A stretch of DNA of 58,476 nt from Bondarzewia mesenterica. Taxonomy: Eukaryota > Basidiomycota > Agaricomycetes > Russulales > Bondarzewiaceae. Position 1 is the first letter of the stretch. Each line of letters starts with the position of its first letter. The stretch is taken from positions 1 to 58,476 of the forward strand of contig SGPL01000170.1 in NCBI GenBank assembly GCA_004802705.1, given 5' to 3'. Below, piece after piece: positions 34,089 to 45,259 of this stretch. The notes beneath the pieces are model-generated. The model had not been told where the DNA came from and ran no database searches. It worked only from the letters and a program-made list of their open reading frames with translations. Both the position numbers and the translations under genes were made by a program.

Positions 34089-36042
34089 ATGTCTCCGGTG
34101 CGTGCTGTTCATCTGCCATCTGCTCGTTTGATTTTCTCATGTCAGACCTCCTCGCGTGTAGCTGAAGACAGCTCTCCTTTGGTTACCTGGGGACCGCCGG
34201 GCGCGTGGGGTGACAGTCCGGACGGGGACTCTTCCGCTCAGGTAATGTCCTCCAAAGTATTCATCGATGTTTTGTTCGAGCGTAATACAACTTTTCTTTC
34301 CCACATTCCAGTCTTATTCTGCTCAATCATGGCATACGACTTCCACGCAAGGCGCGACTGCAACTATCGCATTCAACGGTAAGCATGCGGTAACATGTAA
34401 TAGACGAGATATGCTTACCTCGCGCAGGCACTGGGATTTGGCTCTACGGGGCGAAGAGACCCAACTATGGCCCATATAGCATTTCAATTGATGGTGAAGC
34501 AGTTCAAGGAAGTGCCAGCTCTACAACCCGTGCCTTCCGACAGCTGTTGGGTGGCAAGTCTGGATTGCCCATGGGCCGACATACTGTAACACTGATGAAC
34601 ACTGGATCTGGTTCCTCCATCGACCTCGATTCGTTCGTGTTCGAGACTGAGATCGGGTCATCTGGGTACGTGCTACGCACTGTCATTCGCACGATGTGAA
34701 TAATACTGACCTGCATCAGAGGGATGGTGTCAAATTCCACAGTAGACGATACGAGCTCTCAGATCACGTACTTGCCGTCTGCGTCTGACTGGTCCGCAAT
34801 TCAAAACAATGGCATGATAGATAATACGCTTCAGTGCGTCGCCTGCTATTTCTGTCCTTTGCTTTGCTGAACTTCTTACAAAACTTTGACAGCTTCACGC
34901 AGACTGGCGGCGCTCAGGCGCAGTACAAGTTCAGTGGAGACGCGGTTGCCATTTACGGGACTGTCTCGCCTGATCACGCCAACTACACCATCTCCATGGA
35001 TGGCAACACCAGCTCGTACATCGGTGGGTCCAACGGTATAGCTCGTGTGCTGCACGATCAGGTACGCCCTCTAGCTTTGTTACGCACCGTCATTGCTGAA
35101 TGCTACATGTTCCCTATTTAGACATTATTGGTCAGTTCAATACTGTTTTTGTAGATGCTGCTGCTTAACTGACATGTCCTGACAATCCTAGTATTTCACC
35201 AACGACCTTGGTTCTGGTGAACATAATCTTGTCTTGACCGCTAATCCTGATCAGGCTGGTCAGCAGAATACGGGCCGGTTCATGGATATTGATGCCATCA
35301 CTGTTTATTCTGCCACCAGCAGGAGTACAGGCAACGGCAACGACAGTAACGACAATCGTAATGCCAACAGTCAATCGAATGGCAATCCTTCGTGAGTACC
35401 TGCGTTTGCCGCAATGGATCAAATCCGAATGTTCAGCGATTCACCAGAGACCCAAGGGCTTCCTCCCCCGGATCTCAACCTGCATCCAGCCTATCAACTG
35501 GAGCCGTCGTCGCTCTTATTGTCGGCAGCATTGTCGGCCTTCTGCTCATCCTCTTGATCATCTTCCTGCTCCTCCGTCGAAGACGCGTACAGCGCAAGAA
35601 GAGCCGGATGCCGATGCAATCGCCCTCAACCCCCGGCCTCCCTATTCAAAATCCCGACTACCTGGAAGCGGGTTTCGCAGGAACCAAGGTCGCGCCAGGC
35701 GAGAACCCATTCGCAGATCCCGAGAAGCCCGCCTTTGACACGAACGCCGGCTACCTCTCGCGAAGCACGTCTGTGCGCTCTTACGGGTCGACGTACATGG
35801 ACATGCCGCAAACACCGCGGACGAGCGTTGTGCGCGACTCGTACTATGGCGGACGCGCAGATGGTGAGGACGACGGCGTCCAGGTTCGGAGTGACAGGGT
35901 GAGTCGTGCGCGCGCACTGATTGGCGGTCTCTACATCCGTGTGAACTGATTCCTCTGATGATCAAAGTGGTCGAACATCCCATTGCGTCCCCCACGTCCG
36001 CACACGTTGCATTTGCACCTGCCTGGCGCGAGCCTGAGATAG
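34089..36042 (+). CDS. Single-pass membrane protein with duplicated ectodomain
   Basis: Seven or more exons. The outer part holds two related beta-rich units: TATIAFNGTGIWLYGAKRPN...YSISIDG (about 34,350-34,490) and QYKFSGDAVAIYGTVSPDHA..YTISMDG (about 34,920-35,010). Both share F-x-G-x-(A/G)-(V/I)-x-(I/L)-YG and Y-(S/T)-I-S-x-DG. A Ser/Asn/Gly-rich stalk follows, then one membrane helix (VVALIVGSIVGLLLILLIIF, about 35,500) with RRRRVQRKK on the inner side and a cytoplasmic tail of about 130 residues ending near WSNIPLRPPRPHTLHL. Proteins of this layout are common and uncharacterised in mushrooms and are plausibly wall or surface sensors. The chosen start has no clear signal peptide, so an upstream exon has probably been missed. 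The last exon begins after the intron at about 35,900-35,968. Confidence 0.8.
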
Positions 36043-36582
36043 CATCGGAACTTAATCGAATCATTTGAATGATTCGAAGACATAACTTATTTGAGCAAAG
36101 GAATGCTTACCTTCGTTGCTTTCCACTCCTTTGCGATACTTGTTGTTATTATTTTGGATCATATTGTATGGCTTTTCTGGTAATTGTACCCTATACACAT
36201 GCAATGCGACGTCAACGATAATTATAGTGGGTCGGCGAGCCCGGGAGGTCCCTGGCGACCGTGGCCGTAGCGGGAGATGATCGGGGTGGCTGAAGCACTG
36301 GTTGTGGGCCGCCCATCATTCCTTTTCTCAATCAAAAGCACCCCGAGCCTTCAGAGCTCTCCCCCCTTTTCTTTCTCTTTCACGCACTTTGTACACTCAC
36401 GGTAGAGCTGCGCTCCTCCTCTTTATTCTCTTTCTTTCCCTTCTCTTCGTCCGGTCAAGCAGGCTCTTCATCTTTCACGCTTCAATCCCAAGCTTTCCAT
36501 CTCAGTCTCCCCAGACAGACCCGAGCGGCGCTCTTTCCAACACACACTCCTTGCATCGAGAGGAAAGCGTACGTAGATAATA
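36043..36582. other. Intergenic region, pyrimidine-rich promoter
   Basis: 540 bp. The last 250 bp before the next start are strongly CT-rich (for example around 36,360-36,480), a common feature of basidiomycete core promoters. Nothing else was recognised. Confidence 0.55.
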
Positions 36583-37247
36583 ATGGGGAACCTTATCTGG
36601 CATGAGTACGCTCGCTATGTCTCCCTTACTGCCAGTGTCTGTGAGTGCGCTCCGGCCCGCTTCCAAAGTCCTTGATCACCGAGCCACATTCAATGTTGCA
36701 ACACAGACACCGTCTGGGCCGCATTTTTCGGTCTCATTTACCGCAAATTCTTCTGGGACTTTGTCAACGGTACCCTTCGTGCACCTGGAGGTCTCCAGTA
36801 CGCCCGTTTCCTCACCCAGCTTCAGTCTCATCCCTGTGCCTAATCTCCATCGGTTATCACAACACAGGCCTGCACCCCAAGATGCATTCTTCATCACCAT
36901 CATCGTCAAGGCCCCAGTCGTCCCAATCATTAGCATGGTCCTCGGACTCTTGTTGATAATGCTAGACTATCCCGCGCCGTTCTTGAAGAATACGGGGATA
37001 CACCGCAGCTTCATTCTTAGGATTGTCGGTCTGATATTCCAGGCATTCTTTGCCGTCCTATTTTATCAAGTGAGCACTCTCCATGTTTCGCTGCGCGACG
37101 GGCAGTCGACGTCTGATGATGATTACTTAGGGAACGAATGGTGCCATTTGGTCTTTAGTAGCAGCCATGTGTTGGGGCCGCGCTATAGCTTTAGGGGAGA
37201 CTATGAAGGCAGCAAAGGACAATAGGGGGAAGCGCGGAGGCGCTTGA
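36583..37247 (+). CDS. DUF7727-type four-helix membrane protein
   Basis: Four exons joined by three introns (borders near 36,640/36,709; 36,798/36,868; 37,070/37,130) give about 150 residues. The protein starts MGNLIWHEYARYVSLTASVY and continues VWAAFFGLIYRKFFWDFVNG, then IIVKAPVVPIISMVLGLLLI, SFILRIVGLIFQAFFAVLFY, and ends GTNGAIWSLVAAMCWGRAIA followed by LGETMKAAKDNRGKRGGA. It shows four hydrophobic helices, short loops and a basic tail. Sequence and layout match a small membrane protein conserved in Agaricomycetes and listed as DUF7727, as I recall it. Its function is not known. The ORFs overlapping its introns are shadows. Confidence 0.85.
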
Positions 37248-38072
37248 CCCGGATTCTCTCCTTGGTCCGCAGGAACGGAAGGGGAGGACTTTTTTTCAGG
37301 GTGTGGACTGTGTCCACCGCTTTCTTGCGTTCTTTTGCGTTCTTTCTTTCTTTCTTTCACTCACCCTCTTCAAATACAAACATCCTTCTTCCTCGATTCT
37401 CATCGATCTCATCTCTTGGTTGGGTCCTGTGTGCGTCGTCTTATTCTCTGCCAGTTCTTCCTTCCCGACAAAGCGTCGTCGTCGTCTTTGTACTACTACG
37501 GGATCTCAGACTGTGAGCATTCCTGTTTTCTATCTCATGCATCCCAGTTTGGCCCTTTTCAGCGTCGATATGCCCATCGAGACTAACATTCGCCCGCGTT
37601 CAATTTGGGTTTCTTCGCACTAGTTCACCCCCCTCTCGGTATGGACCCTCGCTACGAGTTACATATCTTGTGGCGACTGTAGTGGTGGGCCAATGCATAT
37701 AGTTCGTTGTGATATTATTGGAGTATTGTAGGACCATGCGCGCTGTGACGGCCGTCATTTTTTTAGTACTACATGAGTCTTGTAGTCTTGGGATTTCAGA
37801 TCTTCAGAGCTCGGGGGCTTGCCTCAGTGCCTGAGAACTGACTCATTTCATACTTGTCACACGTCTCCAGACCTTGGCGTTGAATTCGAAAGTCTCATCG
37901 ATCCTCTTTGTAGTCACCACCGACCTACAGCTATCTATAAGTACTTAATCCCATTTTATCGAAGATTCATATCTTGCCCAACATAAGGCCAATATCGCTC
38001 GCTCGTCGCTTTGGCTCTGCACTGGGTAAACAACTTTTAAGAGATCGCACAGTAGATCTTCCCTCGAGACCT
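37248..38072. other. Intergenic region
   Basis: 825 bp between two plus-strand genes, containing CT-rich stretches at about 37,330-37,480. Several short overlapping ORFs (37,244-37,623) have low-complexity Ser/Phe/Leu translation and no family resemblance, so they are not called. Confidence 0.55.
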
Positions 38073-39526
38073 ATGTCCAGTACCCATTCCCAGATCATCT
38101 CTTGTGTCCCAGCCCGCTTTGAAAAGGCAAAAAAGTGCTGGGGATCTACTCTTCTTTCCTTCCGAGGTATATAAACATGATGATTCGGGGGTAAAGGTGA
38201 GTTGCCCATTTCTCAAGTCGGGTACAGCAAGACCTCTGAGGTCGGAGTCCGAGCACCACATCCTGACTCCTCGCTGGATGAGGGATCGACTATGCTCCTG
38301 CTGAAGGATATGTCCGAGAATTCATGCTATAGGTGTATACTGACTGTCCTTTTTTATTCCAGTTCGAGATCCGATTGTGTCCGGCCCTGCAACACAAACC
38401 ACACCTCCCCACACCCCATTTTGACCTCGTGAAGGAATCAGACGCGTTCCCCAGCAAGGTCAAGACCGATCCTTTCCAGCCGCCTTATGACCCCAATCTT
38501 TACGTTGGGGAATTGAAGGATGAGGAGGAGGGGACCGAGTATGTCGTACTGGTCAGTGTAAACTGCATTCTGACCTACCACTGGCACGGACGAATTAGAC
38601 ACCGTCTCACGATCATCGACTCATCGACACTTTTCTTCAGCTAAACAAGTTTTCCGTGGTGCCCAACCATTTTTTGCTCGTCACGAAAGGTGAGTGTCCG
38701 GAAATTTCTGGTCGCGTCGCGTCTTTGGTGCAATCCATATATTCTAGTTTATGAAAGCCAGTCATCTCCTTTGATGCCATCGAACCTGGTACAGGCGTAT
38801 TCTATGTTGCTTGCGGCACATAAAGCAAGGACTCCATATTTTGCTTTTTACAATTGTGAGTGTATCACTTGCGATGACGTACACATGAGTGCGGCTCATA
38901 TAGCCTCTACAGGCGGTGACAACAGCGGAGCCAGCCAACCTCACAAGCACATCCAGTTCATACCCACCGAAGACGAAGACGGTCCGCCCATCGAGCGACT
39001 AACCAAATTAGCCAAGATTCAGAGAGAAGGTACGTGTCCTCTTTTCTCCATTTCTTGGAGGTGAACCAACCGACCAAATCGATGTGCAGAAAAACCTTTC
39101 TCACTCCCAAACCTCCCTTTCGCCCACCACATCCGGCGGCTCTCCATCCCGACGAATTCCACTCCATCGAATCTCGAGCCAATCCTTGCAACGGCCTTCC
39201 TTGAACTCCTCGACCTCGTCATCTCCACCGTGCGGCACGACGCATCGCACCCACCCGGCGTGCCCTCGTACAATGTCATCCTCACGTTGAACCATATGTA
39301 CCTCGTCCCCCGACGACAGGAGGCGTTCACGCTGCAGCCATCCGGCTGTGAAATCAGCGTCAATGCGCTCGGCTTCGCGGGCACGATGCTTGTCAAGGAT
39401 GAAGTGGAGCTAGCTGCGGTCAAGAGCGTCGGCCCCGCAACGATATTGAGGGGCGTCGGCTGCGAGAGCGTGCATGACCTGCAGGCTGAGGGCGCATCAG
39501 AGCTCGACATTGATTCGAAATTATAG
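38073..39526 (+). CDS. APA2: Diadenosine tetraphosphate (Ap4A) phosphorylase
   Basis: Six exons (38,073-38,196; 38,363-38,551; 38,641-38,689; 38,748-38,855; 38,913-39,029; 39,090-39,526). The enzyme splits Ap4A with phosphate into ADP and ATP. The HIT-superfamily histidine triad is clear in SGASQPHKHIQFIP (H-x-H-x-Q). Other family text is GDLLFFPSEVYKH, FEIRLCPALQHKP, NKFSVVPNHFLLVTK, YNVILTLNHMYLVPRR and the end LGFAGTMLVKDE. At about 340 residues it is close to the yeast Apa1/Apa2 proteins. Exon 1 has a one-base problem: VPARFEKAK and SAGDLLFFPSEV are in different frames, joined at six A (38,129-38,134). Five A would give one open frame whose total is divisible by three. The downstream GTG in the second frame is not a credible start, so a base-call error is preferred over a pseudogene. 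Confidence 0.9.
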
Positions 39527-39805
39527 AACGTGTCGGACGTGTTCACGTTTTATTGTTTTGTTGGATAGAAGCTGGATGTCACTTTTGGGAGATTACACAC
39601 ATATCAAGAACGTTGAGAGTCCAGTTGTTGTACCTCAACCGACATCATCGTGCAAAAAATACTGAGTAGATTCTCAGTTCATTGTGTGAATTGACAAGAA
39701 AAGCCAAACGACCCTCGCCCAGAGTGGCGGCCAATAAATAGTAGACATCATGAATTTCGTGTCATGAAAAAGGACAACCAAAAGCGAAGACGGTTGAGCT
39801 CTCCA

Positions 39806-42800
39806 CTATTGCGTCCAAGACGTGACAGTTTGCGAAAACCCATTCGTGTCGGCGCTCTCCCTGATGATGGGGTTCTCGTTGACACTGAGCTGCATGGCGG
39901 TGCCGACAGTATTCAAGTTGTAGATGCTGATGGTCGAACCGGAGTCGATATCAACGATCTGCTGCTGGCAGTTGAACGTGTCGATGCACGTCTGAACATA
40001 GTTCTGGATACCCAAAAGTCAGTGGAATTGATATGGATGGGTGAGATCTTGGTATTCAGGGACGGACCTGGTAGAAACTGTAATGTCCGGCGCCTGCACG
40101 GTCATTCGCAAAGGTCAGTGATTGTACATGTGAATCGAATTATGAACTACACACCAAATATGAGAATGTTGCTCGAATCCCGCACGTAGAGTCCCCATGC
40201 GGCATCCTCACTGCTGAAAATGGGATCGTTGTATGTAGTAACAGAGCTGAAAGGGGTCGGAGGGGCTGGGCTGGGCTGGAAGTATGGCTGAGTAGGATGT
40301 ATCAGCCTCCACGTCTGGAAGAAACAAAGATGCTAGACACACTGTCTCAGTCTGTATCAATCCCATATAGTGATTTGCTGCCCCGGACAAGGAATACTGA
40401 TATAGTGTGTGATGCTCAGCTATGTCGCCCGTCATCAGTCATGAACACTTTGTTGCCAAGTCCACACGGGCTCACCAGACGTCCCAATCATCCAGACAGG
40501 GCCTTGAGACTCTGACAAGATTCCTCGTCCGCTGTAGGCAGTTATTTGCGAAGATCCATCACCATCCACATCGTGATCAGCAAGCCAAACCCATGTGCCC
40601 TACACCAAAAAAAAAAGTGTCAGAACAGGCAATAGTGCCAAGAATGATTTTACCTCTAAGTAAACGCTAGATCCAGAAGTAAGATGCAAGCCCATGAACG
40701 CTGCGAAGCAATTGTCGCCCGTATTTGCCGTTCGCCCACATTGCGAAGTTTCAATATTGGTACCAGCCGCTGTAATATGTTTCTGGCTGAGATGTGCTCT
40801 ACATTTAACTCCGAGAAAACTTACCGCCACCAAGCCTAGATGCGTAGAAATGTCAAGCTTTTTTTCTTGACTGAATAAGCTCGTAGACAAACCTGATCAA
40901 GGAATCCCACATTCCTGCGGCAGCGGCTTGTCCGGACGGATCGTGCACATTCCACTCCACGGCGATAGCACCATTGGCTTTCAAAAAGGGACAAGTTGGC
41001 TTTATGAGTATTTAGACGAGGCTGAGGTGGGCGTACCAGGAGACCGAGTAGTGAACAACATGTCCGATATCTCTGCAACGCCCGTGGAGCCGGCGGCACC
41101 GACTTGAACAACTACCTGAGGATTGTTCACGTTCGAGAAGGCACTTCCACTGCCCATAATAGCAGACCAGGCTTCGCCAACAATCTGAACGCCAGCTGGA
41201 ATTTTGAGCGTGGAAGAGACAATATAGGTTCCAGCATCGAAGTAGATGATCTTGCATCCGGCGTACTGAAATTGATTGAAAATGTCAGACCTGGGCGCTG
41301 TATAAAAAGTTGTAATACGAGCCTTGTCGAAAACAGCTTGAAGTGCAGATGTGTCGTCAGTGTTTCCATCTCCTTTCGCACCCTGCGATTTCACGCTAAC
41401 AAATTGAGAAACTGCGTAAGACGCATACGTAGGGCGTCCTTTGCTGACAATCTTGCCAGTACTGTCCAACAAAGACGAAGCCTTGGAAATCGAAGGAATA
41501 GAGCCCTGCGTGAACGTGCCGGCAGAATTTGAGCCTGTATAAACATTGCCCTGTGCCCAAGAGTCGATAGTCATGGTTCCACCTGCAAGGACGACCGTAC
41601 CTCCCGTGACACCAATTGCCGTTGGGACGTTAGTGAGCTTGATATTGTTCAGAACGATTGATCCATGCAGCACCCCATTACTGGCCTGAGACGTTCGCAC
41701 AAACAAGGGCGTATTGGTGACAACAGCGTCGATGATCGACTCTGCTCCAATTCCCTGACGGCAGATGGCGTATTGATTTGAGAATGAAAACTGAACGTGC
41801 CGCAAAAACTTCTTACTTGACTGGAATTATCCTTGGTTCCTATCGCCAAGTCAAACCCAATCTTTCACAACCTTTCAGCGAATCATAAGCAACGATGCCG
41901 TCTCTGTACACACCTGGCAGTTGTTGATCGTGACTCCCTGGAACGTCCACCCTTAAAACAGGCACAATACTATTAGGCTTAGCCGAGAGTCGGTTTTTGA
42001 CAGCCTACCCCAATTCCATAGGCCATAGAACGCTGAGGGAAATGACGGAGATAAGCATCGTAGGCAGCAACTCGTGATTCAGCCTGTTACCTGTGTTAGC
42101 GTTGTTGACAGTGATATTGCGGACGGTGAATCTTTGATGTTCGTGTCAATCAGGCATAAAGCATAAGCCGAGGGACCTCTTACTGTTGGTTTCCAGCCCA
42201 GATACCAAATTTCCCTGTAGGTACGTCAGTAAGTCTTCAGCATAGCAGATTCAACTGAATGGGAATTGTACCTCCGTTGAAGACTAGATCTGAAAGCAGT
42301 TCATTTCAGTAAGAAGCGTCTCCGCGTAGTGTCGAATCCAAGACATACCACCTATGAATCCACCACTGACAATGATGATTTGAAAAATTGGACAAACTAA
42401 AGCGTATGTTGTGCTTACCTTCCGTTCTCCATCCAGATACCTTGTTGAACGGGTCTTAGCATGTCTATAAATGAGAACAGACACAGTGACTGACCTTGAT
42501 GGGCGTTACCACTTGCGGTGGACATCTGGAACACGATATTGTAGAGCGAAGTCACTTGGGAGACTTGCCAATGGATTCCAGTAGCAGAAGACGAGGCCGG
42601 CATTCGCGTGACATCGATAACAAAATTACGCACGGACCGGTAGCTACAAAAGCCAGTCACTCGTGTAATCCATATTGATTTTCTCGGGATGAAGGAACAT
42701 ACAAGTTGTTCGTATTCACATAGTATTGTGCGCCGCCGCCGCCCGGAATGTAAGGGTCGGCGTCTTGACATCAGAATTAATGAATGGTAAAGTGCAAAGT

Positions 42801-43440
42801 TACAAGTGTGTTCACCAATGACAGCCATTCCCGTGAAGCCCGAGCTCGCAATTAGAGTTGGAGGGTTTCTAGCATCTCCAACTATAGCCGTGTAGTAAAA
42901 GGCAATAATTGGGGTAGAGACCACGTATTTGCTGTGAAACGTGCGTCAACAGCTAATGATGAAACACCGGACATGCGCAACTTACCCTTGCGGAAAATAA
43001 ACCAAGGCGGGTGTGGTACTGGTGTTCTCATCGTTTAATTGTCCATACAACAGCAGAAAAAATCATTTCAACAAGGCGTACCTCGAAGAGTTGCATCCTT
43101 GGCCACAGCGCCCTCCAGAGCTTATAGCAGAGCTTTTGCGAGGATATATCAACAGCCACTGTGAACCAAGACCGCAGGAAACTTACTTAATTGCCGCCGT
43201 ATCGTCAGTAACACCGTCTCCCTTCGCACCGAAGTTTTTCACGTTGCGGAAGACAGTGTATCCAGACGGGCCGAAGGCGGAAGTGCCTTGGTGTGTGATA
43301 TTCTCCAACCAGTAGGGATCACTAGCACCGGCAGTACCTGCACCTAATGAGCCAGAGCACTGTGATCCCAAGCCGGACACAAGAGTGAACGAGTTGAAGA
43401 GGAAAGAGAACAGTATCGGTAGGACGACGTCCAAGTACAT
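39806..43440 (-). CDS. Exo-beta-1,3-glucanase, glycoside hydrolase family 55
   Basis: A secreted enzyme that removes glucose from beta-1,3-glucan ends, used in wall remodelling or attack on other fungi. The start MYLDVVLPILFSFLF is a signal peptide; an upstream in-frame extension exists but would bury it. Both halves of the double beta-helix carry the pectate-lyase-3 hallmark: NFGAKGDGVTDDT (about 43,210) and SQGAKGDGNTDDTSALQ (about 41,360). Between them lie GIHWQVSQVTSLYNIVFQM, the GIWMENGSGGFIGDLVFNGG segment, GWTFQGVTINNCQ and GTMTIDSWAQGNVY. The C-terminus STISIYNLNTVGTAMQLSVN fits the family end. The gene has about 15 introns, including three consecutive micro-exons of 22, 17 and 18 nt (42,419-42,440; 42,350-42,366; 42,272-42,289). 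Expected length is about 770 residues. Exact borders of several 3' exons were not all fixed. Confidence 0.9.
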
Positions 43441-45259
43441 GCTGGGCTTCAGACGGTTGTCTGCCTGAACGGGTGAGGGGAGGGGGAGGAGGTAAGACTT
43501 GTAGGTTTCGCCGACAGACCCAGCAGTTTTTATACTTCCGTTGAAGTATATCCATCCGACAACCCATCTCGAAAGCAATCGGATGTGGAGTCGTTCGCAC
43601 TATTTTTGACCATCACCCACGAAATTGATGTAACCGGCCAATTGCGTACGCATGCAAAAGACAAGTGAAGCGTTCGTTGACGCCTCCGATTCGTGCTTGA
43701 TCACCTGACGACGATACACTTTTGATCAGTTTGATTTCACGAGGTCATCCGCGGAGGCTCAGCAAGGCTGCAACACACATGCCCCGCTTCAGTGACTGAA
43801 AAGATCTACCACGGATGTTCAGGTGGTGCGACCCGTGTCTACATGGCATGTGCAGTCCCGCCGATAGGACTAACGACGACCAACCTGCCGAACCCGCGGA
43901 GCAGGGAAGCGGTGGTATAACCACTACAGCAACAACGGCAGCCAATGCCTATTCGAGCATTCAGCACTCAGTCATTATCATCCCGATAAATGCTTTGAAA
44001 GGCACGATACTAATCTGTAAACCTAAACGTACTCTGGAGTTCTCCTGCAGTGCTCTGTAGTAGTCAGGAGAAGGTTTATGTTTACAGGTTAGTAGAGTAT
44101 AGCTTCCGGAGTCCGAAGAAGGCCCGCTCACCCGATTCGTGCTCGAAAATGGAAGAACTGCCTTGGAAGATTTATGGAAGCATCGTGCGATGTGGACCCA
44201 ACGGGCAGCGAACATCGTCCCGCCAAAGACAACATCTTCACAGGAAGTGATGGTGGCGAAGGATAGTATCTGATAGTATAAGCCACATTTTGTCCTTGTC
44301 ATTAAATAATAAAAAAAAGAGTCAGAAATCCGACGCGATATGACCACACTTACCTACAATCTGAAAAGAGTAAGCATCACGAGTTGAAACCGATAAATGA
44401 AACCGATATGTAACGTGCGTTTATGCAAACACTCAAGACTGTTTCCGTCCGACACAGAAAGAGACATGCAAGGAATCGATTATGGCGGTCGGTCCGGCGA
44501 TACAGGTATGAAGCTCGGCCAAGCGAGGTACTCAGCTGCAATTTTAGAGTCACCGACTCCGGTGACCACCTCCAAGCAACGATTGACGAAGACAAACCAG
44601 GTGAACCGCTGTATGGTCCACATGGTGCATGTACGGCGTACGCCCCAAGTTCCCAAGCAGACAATGATATCAAAGTTTGCAGAGTGTGCTGCATATGGTG
44701 CAGCACTCAGTGGTACGTAAAGCTCGGTGGTTCTGGATGACTTAAGCGTTATAAAGTGAATGTCCAAAGCTCGATGATTCGTTGTAGTTGACTGGCATCA
44801 TGGAATCTGAGTAGAGGCAACGGTTTGAATCAACCGATTGGAGACCTAGGAAGCCGACGATCAGTCACTGATTTCGTATCAGGATATTCGTCCTCCTTTC
44901 CATGTTTGGAGTCGAAATACTAATTAGGAAGTAAATTGTGACAAATTAAGGCCAGCCAGTAGCAATCCTCATCATTCACGTCCATCAATCGGTTCACGAC
45001 ATCTAAAAGAGCGAGCGCACAAGATCATGATCATATACACATTCGTCGCGTCATCGCAAGTAAGAGAACTCAAACGATGAGTAGAATACAAGAATGACAA
45101 CGGAGGCAGTAAGAAAAAAGGCTCTCGAGATGACGTTGTTGAACCACCATATAAAAACGAGATAGGATAGGGTAGCGTATACACGCGCAAGTTACGATAA
45201 ATATCGTGGAGGATCCAAAAATCCAAGCAAGAGTAAAAAGTCTTCAGATGCACGCAGAG
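43441..45259. other. Long intergenic region, no gene recognised
   Basis: 1.8 kb between two minus-strand genes. It contains several overlapping ORFs of about 95-130 codons (43,961-44,347; 44,377-44,767 on both strands), none with recognisable motifs or convincing splice structure. An imperfect inverted repeat (CTGTAAAC...) lies at about 44,007-44,100. It may hold an undetected small gene or a decayed one. The promoter of the GH55 gene is at its left end. Confidence 0.5.

Noticed and set aside
38104..38304. Alternative GTG start for APA2 to avoid the frameshift
   Set aside because: Nuclear fungal genes start at ATG; the frame at 38,073 encodes the expected VPARFEKAK N-terminus.
43183..43578. 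Upstream in-frame extension of the GH55 start
   Set aside because: It would place about 46 residues before a clear signal peptide; the inner ATG at 43,440 is the better start.
44377..44767. Overlapping ORFs of about 100 codons on both strands
   Set aside because: No motif, start context or splice logic favours any of them.
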